A stretch of 46,685 nt of DNA from Clostridia bacterium (GTDB lineage: Bacteria; Bacillota; Clostridia; DUPQ01), in the NCBI GenBank assembly GCA_016929655.1, contig JAFGIJ010000168.1, forward strand, positions 1 to 46,685. The letters run 5' to 3'. The notes beneath the pieces are model-generated. The model worked only from the letters and a program-made list of their open reading frames with translations, made no database searches and had not been told where the DNA came from. This document shows positions 38,360 through 46,685 of this stretch, piece by piece. The stretch's first letter is position 1; each line of letters starts with the position of its first letter. The position numbers and the translations under genes are program-made.

Positions 38360-39208
38360 TTATACCATAAGAAGCAGAACTTCACGAAGTATTTTACAAG
38401 CTGTTGCCGTTGACACCCCGCTATGGTCATAATGAGGCGATAACTCAACGATATCTGCTCCGACTATATTCAATCCCTCCAATTTTTGTAAACCCTCCAT
38501 GAGTTCCCGAAAGGTAACCCCTCCGGCTTCAGGTGTTCCGGTGCCTGATACGATTGATGGATCCAAAACATCTATGTCAATTGTAAGATAGACGGGATCA
38601 GAGCCTGCCGCAGCAAGTACCTTTTCCATGCCCTCAAGAGAAAATGGATGGAATTCAGTATTTTCCCTGCCAAATGAAAATTCCTCGCCAGCCCCGGAAC
38701 GTATTCCAAACTGCCAGAGAGTGCCGGTCATTTTTTCGTAAACCCTTCTTAATACAGTTGCATGAGATAATTTTTCACCCATGAACTCATCCCGCAAATC
38801 CGCATGGGCATCAAGATGAATGACATGAAGACCGGGATATTTGTTAATATATGCTTCAACAATCGGAAGAGTTACCAGATGTTCTCCACCGATAACCACA
38901 GTTTTTTTGTTGTCTGCCAGAATTTCCTTTACTTCAAGATTAATTGAATCCAATATTGAAGCCGTGCTGCCGAAATTAAATGGCATATCCCCGGAGTCAC
39001 TTATCAGATATTCTGCCAGATCTTTGTTCTGATAGGGACTGTATGTTTCTATTCCATCCAGCTCCACTCTAAGTGCAGAAGGACCAAATCTGGTACCGGG
39101 CCTGTATGATGCCGTTCCGTCATAGGGAGCACCAAAGACAATGATTTTACTGTCAGAATATGTTCCGCGGAATCCTTCATGTCTGAATGATCTATTGTTT
39201 TTTATCAT
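38360..39208 (-). CDS. speB: agmatinase
   Basis: VIGGEHLVTLPIV, VIHLDAHADLRDE, YLTIDIDVLDPSIVSGTGTPEAGG ureohydrolase motifs. Confidence 0.93.
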   Translation of the reverse strand: MIKNNRSFRHEGFRGTYSDSKIIVFGAPYDGTASYRPGTRFGPSALRVELDGIETYSPYQNKDLAEYLISDSGDMPFNFGSTASILDSINLEVKEILADNKKTVVIGGEHLVTLPIVEAYINKYPGLHVIHLDAHADLRDEFMGEKLSHATVLRRVYEKMTGTLWQFGIRSGAGEEFSFGRENTEFHPFSLEGMEKVLAAAGSDPVYLTIDIDVLDPSIVSGTGTPEAGGVTFRELMEGLQKLEGLNIVGADIVELSPHYDHSGVSTATACKILREVLLLMV

Positions 39209-39224
39209 ATATTAACCTCTTATT

Positions 39225-41144
39225 TTACTGATGTTCATAATATGTATAGCCGGCAAGACCGTTTTCATAGGCTGCAACAATTTCGAATTTCTCATCTTCT
39301 GTTATCAGTTTATTTTTTTCAGACTCTGAAACCAATCGATTGAATGCAATCCTCATTTTACCGGGGTCATACTCAACATATGAAAGAACATCTTCAACAC
39401 TGTCTCCATGTATTTCCCTGACAATTTCAAAACCTTCTTCATTTATCCTAATGCTTACGACATTTGTATCACCGAATAGATTATGCAAATCACCGAGGGT
39501 TTCCTGATAGGCACCTACCAAAAATGCTCCGATGATATATTCCTCATCGTTTTTGATTTTGTGCAAAGGCAGTGTCCTGCTTACATCATGCAGGTCTATG
39601 AAACTGTCAATTTTTCCATCGCAGTCACACGTTATATCGGCCAATACAGCATTTCTTGATGGAATTTCGTTAAGTCTGTGAACCGGCATAATTGGAAAAA
39701 GCTGATCAATTGCCCAACTGTCCGGCAGAGACTGAAAAATTGAGAGATTACAGTAATATATATCCGCTATTGCACTCTCAATATTTTCTAATTCCGGTGG
39801 GAGGAATTTCATATTCTTTTTCAATCTGGTTATTCTGCTGATTATATTCCAGAAAATGTTTTCTGCCAGAGCTCTTTCCCTCAGTGTCATATGTCCCTGG
39901 TTGAAGACCTGACGTGCCTGGTCCCTGTAATAAAGTGCATCATTATATGATTCTTGAATATTCTTTACGGTTAGATTGGTACTTGCCCAAAATAAGCTTG
40001 CCGTACTTTCGGGGGAGTCATCAGGAATGCTTTCAGGTATATTGTTTACCTCAAAATTTGAGACATGCAGAACATTGAAAAGCAACACAGAATAATATGC
40101 AACTATAGCCCTTCCTGATTCAGTAACAATAACAGGGTGTTCGATTTCTGAATTATCCATGGCATTCATTACTGCTTCAACAATGTCGGTGCAGTATTCG
40201 TCTATTGAGTAGTTTCTGCTGCTGGCAAAATTAGTCTTTGAACCATCATAGTCAACGGCAAGACCGCCCCCAAGATCCAGATATCCCATTGCGGCACCTT
40301 CTTTGACAAGTTCAGCATAAACACGGGAAGCTTCGCCGACTGCAGATCTGATATCCCTGATATTGGGTACCTGTGATCCAAGGTGATAGTGAAGAAGCTT
40401 AAGACAGTCCAACATGTTCTGTTCCCTCAAAGCATCAACAATTCCGATTACCTGTGACATATTCAGCCCAAATATACTGCGGTCTCCGCCGGACTCAGTC
40501 CAGTGTCCGCCTGCCCTCGAAGCAAGTTTGATTCTCACGCCGATGTTTGGTTTGACGTTAAGTTCCCTGGCACATTCAAGGATTGTTGAAAGCTCACCGG
40601 GCATTTCTATTACAAAGAAGCATTTAAAACCAAGTTTAACTGCGTTAAGTCCAAGATTAATGAACTCTTCATCCTTGTATCCATTGCAGATAAGAAGTGA
40701 TTCTCGATCATCCATCTGCGAAAGAGCGGCAATCAACTCTGCCTTGCTTCCGACTTCCAACCCGTGGTGATATCTTTTCCCGAATTTTGTTGTTTCTTCA
40801 AGAACCTGCTGCTGCTGATTAACCTTGACAGGATAGACACCGCGGTATGTTCCGGTATATTCCAGATCCTTCATTGCCTTTAAAAAGGATTTGTTCAATG
40901 TTGATATCCTTGAGTCCAGTATATTTTCAAATCTTAGAAGAACAGGCATATCAAGGCCTCTGTCCTTAACTTCTGAAATAATATCCATGAGACTTACATC
41001 TGCAAGGGGTTTGCCGTTTGAAGCCGTAACCATGACTTCGCCTTTGTCCGATATTGAAAAGTATTCTCCGCCCCAGTTCTTTATATTATAGAGGTTTTCA
41101 GATTTCTCTATGGTCCATCTTCCGAGAACTTCATTTTTGTTCAT
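39225..41144 (-). CDS. speA: biosynthetic arginine decarboxylase
   Basis: YRGVYPVKVNQQQQVLEE PLP motif, HYHLGSQVPNI, YLDLGGGLAVDYDGS, GAYQETLGDLHNLFGDTN; start 41144. Confidence 0.95.
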   Translation of the reverse strand: MNKNEVLGRWTIEKSENLYNIKNWGGEYFSISDKGEVMVTASNGKPLADVSLMDIISEVKDRGLDMPVLLRFENILDSRISTLNKSFLKAMKDLEYTGTYRGVYPVKVNQQQQVLEETTKFGKRYHHGLEVGSKAELIAALSQMDDRESLLICNGYKDEEFINLGLNAVKLGFKCFFVIEMPGELSTILECARELNVKPNIGVRIKLASRAGGHWTESGGDRSIFGLNMSQVIGIVDALREQNMLDCLKLLHYHLGSQVPNIRDIRSAVGEASRVYAELVKEGAAMGYLDLGGGLAVDYDGSKTNFASSRNYSIDEYCTDIVEAVMNAMDNSEIEHPVIVTESGRAIVAYYSVLLFNVLHVSNFEVNNIPESIPDDSPESTASLFWASTNLTVKNIQESYNDALYYRDQARQVFNQGHMTLRERALAENIFWNIISRITRLKKNMKFLPPELENIESAIADIYYCNLSIFQSLPDSWAIDQLFPIMPVHRLNEIPSRNAVLADITCDCDGKIDSFIDLHDVSRTLPLHKIKNDEEYIIGAFLVGAYQETLGDLHNLFGDTNVVSIRINEEGFEIVREIHGDSVEDVLSYVEYDPGKMRIAFNRLVSESEKNKLITEDEKFEIVAAYENGLAGYTYYEHQ

Positions 41145-41243
41145 TACAAAATCCTTCCGCAGTAAAATTGAATAGTTATTTGTATCATCTGCTGATTCAA
41201 AACATACCATATACATATCCTTATTGCAACAAGACTAAACAAA

Positions 41244-41273
41244 GAAAAGCCATGTGCTTCTGCATGACTTTTC
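41244..41273 (-). terminator. terminator-like hairpin downstream of the 41326 ORF
   Basis: GAAAAGUCAUG-CAGAAGCA-CAUGGCUUUUC followed by UUUGUUU on the minus strand. Confidence 0.65.
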
Positions 41274-41325
41274 AATTGATTGGTATGAAACCATCGGTTA
41301 AGATTGAGTTAATATACGACTGGCA

Positions 41326-41688
41326 CTAATCTATTTTTATATATGAATTCAAAATACCCTTTACCTTACCGAATGAGTACCCGTTTGCTGTAATTAAATC
41401 TTTTACCAGAGCATCCGGATTGCTTATATCTCCGAGATATTCAAGTAAAACATCTTCAGGTATTCCCATTTCAAGGGCCATGGATACAGTTGTACTACCG
41501 CCGACTTCAAGACCATGGTCCGTACCTTCGATATCTTCTTCGTGAGGTTCACCTGCCTGGGAACTTTCACTTTTCCATAAGTTCCTGCTTCCGGAGGTTT
41601 GCCAGAAACCAAGGGCATCACTTGCAAAAACTCCTCCGAAAATCACAACAATCAAAGATATTGCTATAATTAGTCTTATTTTTTTCAT
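41326..41688 (-). CDS. small exported/anchored protein with C-terminal helical domain, unknown function
   Basis: Signal-like N-terminus MKKIRLIIAISLIVVIFGGVFA; overlaps the NapH-like gene stop. Confidence 0.65.
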   Translation of the reverse strand: MKKIRLIIAISLIVVIFGGVFASDALGFWQTSGSRNLWKSESSQAGEPHEEDIEGTDHGLEVGGSTTVSMALEMGIPEDVLLEYLGDISNPDALVKDLITANGYSFGKVKGILNSYIKID

Positions 41689-42587
41689 ATTGAAACTCCT
41701 TTATCAGCAGCAGATACTTCTTCGCTCATTTTAGAAGTCTTTTCACACTTTTCTTTTTTCAGTGAGAAAGTAAGACAGTTCCTTGTGCAGGATGAATCTT
41801 CTTCAACACAGTCCATACACCGTATGCATGAAGAGTGTCCTATTTTATCGTACTTTGATATTTCTATATTGACCGGACATTGTCTGTCACATAGTGTACA
41901 GCTGTTGCAGGTTTCTGATTTTCTTCTTATTTTGAAGAAGCTGAATTTTCCTACGAGACCAAGAACTGCTCCATAAGGACAGGCATATTTGCACCAGGGT
42001 CTTTCAACGAAGAGTGAACCAATCATTGTAACGGCCAGAACGATAAGGCTGCCTATTGTTACCTCATCGGTAAAGAAGTGATACATTGCATAATATGGAT
42101 CAACATCTGCAAATATCAGCCGGCCGGCATTGAATGTAAGAACAATGGTAGCCAAAAGGGTGATATACCTGAAGTACCTGAGAATATTATGAAGTTTCTG
42201 AGGAATAAATCTGTTGTATTTCTTCTTGAATATTTTTTTCCCTAATTTACCAATCCATTCCTGCAAGGTTCCAAGGGGACATACAAAGGAACAAAAAACA
42301 GCACCAAATACAAGCGTAACAAACAGTATGAGGATTGAAATCACAATGTTTGACATCTGAAGTTTAGGTACCAGGCTTCCCGCGGTAACCAGACTGATAA
42401 TACTCTCTACGGCACCAAAAGGGCATATTGCATGCAGGGAAAGGCTTGGAATAAAACCAAAGAGCTCTTTGCCTGACTCAGCAAGTACATGGTTGACTGC
42501 TATTAAACCTATGAATACGAAAAAGAAGATTTGCAGAGCATATCTATACCACCTGCTTTTGTTTTTCATATAATTCCTCGCTTTCAA
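41685..42587 (-). CDS. NapH/YccM-like membrane 4Fe-4S ferredoxin protein
   Basis: CSFVCPLGTLQEW and CKYACPYGAVLGL membrane motifs; CNSCTLCDRQCPVNI; CIRCMDCVEEDSSC. Alternative start at 42569. Confidence 0.88.
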   Translation of the reverse strand: MKARNYMKNKSRWYRYALQIFFFVFIGLIAVNHVLAESGKELFGFIPSLSLHAICPFGAVESIISLVTAGSLVPKLQMSNIVISILILFVTLVFGAVFCSFVCPLGTLQEWIGKLGKKIFKKKYNRFIPQKLHNILRYFRYITLLATIVLTFNAGRLIFADVDPYYAMYHFFTDEVTIGSLIVLAVTMIGSLFVERPWCKYACPYGAVLGLVGKFSFFKIRRKSETCNSCTLCDRQCPVNIEISKYDKIGHSSCIRCMDCVEEDSSCTRNCLTFSLKKEKCEKTSKMSEEVSAADKGVSI

Positions 42588-42619
42588 AGTAAATGTTTCA
42601 AAGAAATTTTATTATGGCT

Positions 42620-42659
42620 ATGTGTCAGCAATGTGTCAAAAACATTTTGAAATGTGTCA
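42620..42659. promoter_or_regulatory. three exact direct repeats (ATGTGTCA/TGACACAT) over the NapH-like promoter
   Basis: ATGTGTCA at 42620, 42631, 42652 (spacings 11 and 21); minus-strand TTGACA-17-CATAAT promoter embedded. Confidence 0.7.
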
Positions 42660-42663
42660 GACA

Positions 42664-44067
42664 TTATTTTAAATTCGGAAGTTCAATAACAATTTCAACA
42701 CCGTCTTCCTGATTGACTGCTGAAACAGTTCCTCTGTGCAGCTCGACGATGTGTTTTGTTATTGCAAGTCCCAATCCAGTGCCCTGTTTATGATTTTTCC
42801 CCTGATAATAGGAATTGAAAATTTCACTTAAATCATCTTCGGGTATATGACTCCCGGAATTGAATATTTTTATAATACAGGAATTTTGACCCTCTGATAG
42901 CGTGAAAATAATTTTACCGTTTTCCAAAACATACTTAATGGCATTTCCAATGGTGTTTCTCAAAGCCTGTTCAAGTCTAAGTGGATCTCCGAAGAAAAGT
43001 GTTGATTTGCTGCATTCATTGATGAATTCAAACTTAAAAGCCTTGGTGTTCGGAAGTTTTCTATGTGTCTGATATAGTTTATCCATAAGTTCAGACAAGG
43101 AAAAACTCTTTTTTCTTATTACATAAGCACCGGATTCCATCTGTGACAGATCCAGTAGATCATCAACCAGGCGACTTATTCTGTTGGTTTCCTGAAGCAT
43201 GATTTCATATACTTCATCTGTTTCATTTGTTTCATATATTCTATCCGCAAGGGCTTCGGCATATCCGCGAATAACAGACAGGGGGGTCTGAAGTTCATGT
43301 GAAACCTGAGCTGTGAAACGGGTTCTCATCTTTTCAAGGGTTTTTTCTTTATCAAGCTCTGTCCGAAGCTGGGATATTGTGTTCTCCAGATTGGCAGTCA
43401 GCAAGTTAAGTGTTTGTCCAAGTTTTCCAATTTCATCTTTTCTGGTTCCGGTATATTTCAATGTGAAATCAAGCCTTGCCATACCTTCGGCAATCTCATT
43501 GAGTTTGTGCAAAGGTTTTGACATGCTGCGGGAGAAAAAGAACGCGAAAAATATGAAAATCAGAGCTAGGAATAAGCCGAATAAAAGAAAAAATTGCTGC
43601 ACAATACCAACAACAGATTCCATATTTGAATAAGAAATCCTGCTCATCACAAGATAACCGCTATCCGTTTCAAAGACATATGTAAGCCAGTTGAGTCTGG
43701 AGTTCTGTCCACCGGTAGATGTAATGAAAACAGAGTCCGATTCATTGGAATTAAATATGTCCATCAGGCTTTGCCTTCCTGCGCCTTGTACATCTGAGCC
43801 ATACAATGAATTGTCCATGGGACTATAAAGATGTATGGACATGCCTCTTTCAGTCTTAAGTTCTTCGGCCATTACAAGAAAATCATTGAGTCCGGAATTT
43901 TCCAAAACATCCGCCAAATCAAGTGTCTTTTCCTTGAGTACCAGTGTTTGCCTTGAATAATAGTAATCATCAAAGAAAATCTCAATGACGAGGTAAGATA
44001 CCATGCTTAGAACAATACCAAATATCAGGAGATATAGAAGCAACTGTCTGAAAAGAGTTTTCCTCAT
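42664..44067 (-). CDS. sensor histidine kinase (HAMP, HisKA, HATPase)
   Basis: HELQTPLSVIRGYAEAL H-box, GTGLGLAITKHIVELHRG G-box, two TMs. Confidence 0.95.
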   Translation of the reverse strand: MRKTLFRQLLLYLLIFGIVLSMVSYLVIEIFFDDYYYSRQTLVLKEKTLDLADVLENSGLNDFLVMAEELKTERGMSIHLYSPMDNSLYGSDVQGAGRQSLMDIFNSNESDSVFITSTGGQNSRLNWLTYVFETDSGYLVMSRISYSNMESVVGIVQQFFLLFGLFLALIFIFFAFFFSRSMSKPLHKLNEIAEGMARLDFTLKYTGTRKDEIGKLGQTLNLLTANLENTISQLRTELDKEKTLEKMRTRFTAQVSHELQTPLSVIRGYAEALADRIYETNETDEVYEIMLQETNRISRLVDDLLDLSQMESGAYVIRKKSFSLSELMDKLYQTHRKLPNTKAFKFEFINECSKSTLFFGDPLRLEQALRNTIGNAIKYVLENGKIIFTLSEGQNSCIIKIFNSGSHIPEDDLSEIFNSYYQGKNHKQGTGLGLAITKHIVELHRGTVSAVNQEDGVEIVIELPNLK

Positions 44068-44741
44068 TCTAAAACCTCAAATTTGTAACCTATCCCCCGA
44101 ATAGTTTTAATACAGTCACCGCAGTTACCCAGTTTTTTCCTCAGACGTTTTATTGTCGTATCAAGAACCCGGGTATCTCCCGTATATTCATAACCCCATA
44201 TCCTGTCGAGAAGCTGCATTCTTGTAAGTGCCTGACCGCGGTTATCGATGAAATAAACCATCAATTCATATTCCCTGGAAGAAAGTTCCACCTCTCCGGC
44301 TGAGGTTTTTACTGATTTTGCCTTGTTGTCAAGAACTATTCCGGGAAGTTCCACGACTTCTTTCTGTGAGAGCCTTCCACTGCGTTTTAAAAGGGCTTTG
44401 ACCCTCATAAGAAGTTCCCTTGAGCTAAAAGGTTTTGTTATATAATCATCTGTTCCGAGTTCAAAGCCATGAAGCCGGTCTTCCTCATCTCTTCTTGCAG
44501 TCAGCATTATTACGGGATTTTCACTGTCTCTTCTGATTTCTTCAAGAAGCTCCCATCCATCCATTCCGGGCATCATGACGTCCAGTATTGAAAGATCTAT
44601 TGATTGGTCAAACCAAATATCAAGGGCATCATCACCATTTGACGCAGAAAATACCAGATATCCTTCTTTTTCAAGATATCTTGTTACTATTTTATTCAAA
44701 TTCACATCGTCTTCAGCCAGCAGTATTCTTATTCCGCTCAT
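44064..44741 (-). CDS. OmpR-family response regulator
   Basis: LLAEDDVNLNKIV, DLSILDVMMPGMDGW receiver and winged-helix C-terminus RVLDTTIKRLRKKLG; start 44741. Confidence 0.95.
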   Translation of the reverse strand: MSGIRILLAEDDVNLNKIVTRYLEKEGYLVFSASNGDDALDIWFDQSIDLSILDVMMPGMDGWELLEEIRRDSENPVIMLTARRDEEDRLHGFELGTDDYITKPFSSRELLMRVKALLKRSGRLSQKEVVELPGIVLDNKAKSVKTSAGEVELSSREYELMVYFIDNRGQALTRMQLLDRIWGYEYTGDTRVLDTTIKRLRKKLGNCGDCIKTIRGIGYKFEVLE

Positions 44742-44862
44742 AAATCCCTCTCCTTGAAAATACATTGAAATTATATCACATGGGTCTTGTTATAAATAAC
44801 CATTCAGTTTTCATGAAATAACTTACAGCCATTTCATTTTCCATTTACATAATATCCGGTAA

Positions 44863-44881
44863 ATCTGTCATAAATGTGTCA
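44863..44881. promoter_or_regulatory. direct repeat pair related to the 42620 sites
   Basis: ATCTGTCA-taa-ATGTGTCA, 11-bp periodicity, upstream of the response-regulator gene. Confidence 0.55.
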
Positions 44882-44990
44882 GCCAGCAAAAATCAAAGAT
44901 ATATTATTTCAATATTATTAAACATAAGGTTATGTTATAATTTACATTAAGTTGTTTGTTCTGGTTATATTAAAAGCTGTGGGGTACAAC

Positions 44991-46058
44991 ATGTCAAAGA
45001 TATTACTTGTGGATGATGAAAAAAGTATTAGAATTACATTTTCCAAATTTCTTGGGAATGCAGGATTCGAAGTTCTTACAGCTGAGAATGTTGAGAAAGC
45101 ACTCGAAATAATAGATAAGAACCCACCCGACGTCGTAGTAACAGATATTATAATGCCTCATTATACCGGAATGGATCTTCTTCAGAAAATCAAGGAAAAG
45201 GCATATGATATACCGGTTATAATAATGACAGGAGAACCGTCGATTGACACTGCAACCTTTTCACTCAGGTACAAAGCATACGATTATCTTCAAAAACCGG
45301 TAAATAAAAGTGACCTTGTTCACACCGTTGAAAAAGCCCTCGAGTACAAGAAGCTGATTGATGAGAAACAATTCCTCGAAGAAGAAAATAAAAGTTACCG
45401 GGATAATCTTGAAAAATTAGTAGATAAACGCACTGCCGAGTTAACTGATGCTGTAACAGGTTCCATACAGACAATCAGTTCCATGCTCAGGCTCAGGGAT
45501 CCATATACGGCTGATCATGACACAAAGGTCGGAAACCTTGCAGGTGCAATAGCCAAAAAGATGAACCTGTCCAAAAAACGCCAGCAGACTCTTGTTGTTG
45601 CCGGATATCTTCATGATATAGGCAAAATTGCAGTTCCTTCAGAAATATTGTCAAAACCCGGAAAACTTACTGATATAGAGTATCAGATAGTAAAAGGGCA
45701 TGTTCAGAATAGCTATGAAATACTGGTTGCAGCAAAACTTCCCTGGCAAATTGAGGAGCTGGTGTACAACCATCATGAGAGACTTGATGGGAGCGGATAT
45801 CCAAGGCAAAAGAAGGGTGATGAACTTAATCTTGAAGCCAGAATACTTATGATTGCCGATGTTGCTGAAGCCATACTAACTCACAGACCATACAGACCGG
45901 CACTTGAATATACTAAACTAATTGATGAACTTGAGAAAAAAGACGGTACGCTCTATGACCAGGATGTAGCAGCCGTTGTCAAGGATTTGTTTGTAGTAGA
46001 TAAATATAAGCTTGAAAATAAAAACATGGAATTTGAGTTCTTTGTGGAAAATGAATAA
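44991..46058 (+). CDS. response regulator with HD-GYP domain
   Basis: Receiver VVVTDIIMPHYTGMD; YLHDIGKIAVPSEILSKPGKLT and HHERLDGSGYP (HD-GYP). Confidence 0.95.
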   Translation: MSKILLVDDEKSIRITFSKFLGNAGFEVLTAENVEKALEIIDKNPPDVVVTDIIMPHYTGMDLLQKIKEKAYDIPVIIMTGEPSIDTATFSLRYKAYDYLQKPVNKSDLVHTVEKALEYKKLIDEKQFLEEENKSYRDNLEKLVDKRTAELTDAVTGSIQTISSMLRLRDPYTADHDTKVGNLAGAIAKKMNLSKKRQQTLVVAGYLHDIGKIAVPSEILSKPGKLTDIEYQIVKGHVQNSYEILVAAKLPWQIEELVYNHHERLDGSGYPRQKKGDELNLEARILMIADVAEAILTHRPYRPALEYTKLIDELEKKDGTLYDQDVAAVVKDLFVVDKYKLENKNMEFEFFVENE

Positions 46059-46088
46059 CAAATAAGATGACCCAATGGGGGGACAATA

Positions 46089-46685
46089 TGGTTGACAATG
46101 GATTGTTCAGTTTTATTTTTGAAAACATGGTCAGCGGGGCAGCCATATATGAAGTTAAGAATGATGGTTTATATGGCCGCGACTATATCATCAAAGATTT
46201 CAATAAAATAAGCAGGGATATTGAAAATGTAACAAGGGAAGAGGTAATCGGAAAATCACTTTTTGACCTGCGGCCAACCATAGATGAATACGGGCTCATT
46301 GAAGTTTTCAGACGTGTATGGAAAACCGGAGAGCCTGCAAAATTTCCTTCAAAACAATACGTTGATGAAAGTTACAGCAACTGGTATGAAAATCATGTCT
46401 TTAAATTGCCTACGGGTGAAATAGTTGCAATGTACAACGATGTTACAGAAAAAGAACTGGGTATGATTGAAATCAATAAAAAAAATCAACTGTTGAAGGA
46501 GGTTATTGAAAATGCCCCATATGGTGTGTTTATTGTAGATGGTAGTGGAAGATACAAAGAGGTAAACAAAAAAGCCTGTGAACAAACCGGTTATACAAGA
46601 AAAGAGCTTGGCAAAATGAACGTAAGTGACTTACTTGTTACTGATCCATCAGGTAACCGGGATAATGACTTCAGGTATTTAAAAA
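46089..46685 (+). CDS. PAS-domain sensor protein, truncated by window end
   Basis: Open frame from ATG 46089 to window end: MVDNGLFSFIFENMVSGAAIYEVKNDG...; second PAS VIENAPYGVFIVDGSGRYKEVNKKACEQTGYTRKELGKM. Confidence 0.8.

Noticed and set aside
1-46685. CRISPR arrays, transposons, tRNA/rRNA genes, prophage
   Set aside because: I found no spaced identical repeats, transposase or phage ORFs, or RNA-gene signatures on reading; a tool-based scan would be more sensitive for tRNAs.

Overview
A low-GC, anaerobic Firmicutes/Clostridia-like chromosomal window (taxonomy inferred). I saw no rRNA, tRNA, CRISPR array or transposon. The main feature is a ten-gene lysine-fermentation operon on the minus strand (about 11237 to 1080): kce-kdd-kamA-kamB-kamD-kamE-aminotransferase-CoA transferase A/B-thiolase. 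It is preceded by a structured ~200 nt leader that I assign as a lysine riboswitch (L-box). The 3' strand of its P1 helix (CUAUUU) lies inside the 5' arm of a strong intrinsic terminator. Ligand-stabilised P1 should therefore block termination, giving a predicted ON switch, which fits induction of lysine catabolism by lysine. The operon has a class-III aminotransferase (candidate 3-aminobutyryl-CoA transaminase) and no recognisable kal or kamC. The rest of the window holds: perR-rubrerythrin; a DUF5058-type membrane pair with an M20 amidohydrolase; an ECF sigma factor with a membrane partner; telA/xpaC; lrgAB; a TetR-controlled ABC-2 exporter; a VTT protein; an Fe-ADH; TetR/flavin-reductase and TetR/aldo-keto reductase modules; a NarL-type two-component system beside a YxlEFG-like ABC module; a carboxyspermidine-type polyamine operon (speA-speB-casdh-nspC); an OmpR-type two-component system beside a NapH-like ferredoxin operon; and an HD-GYP regulator followed by a PAS protein cut by the window end. 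Several candidate operators were read directly from the sequence, including two direct-repeat families that probably are response-regulator sites.
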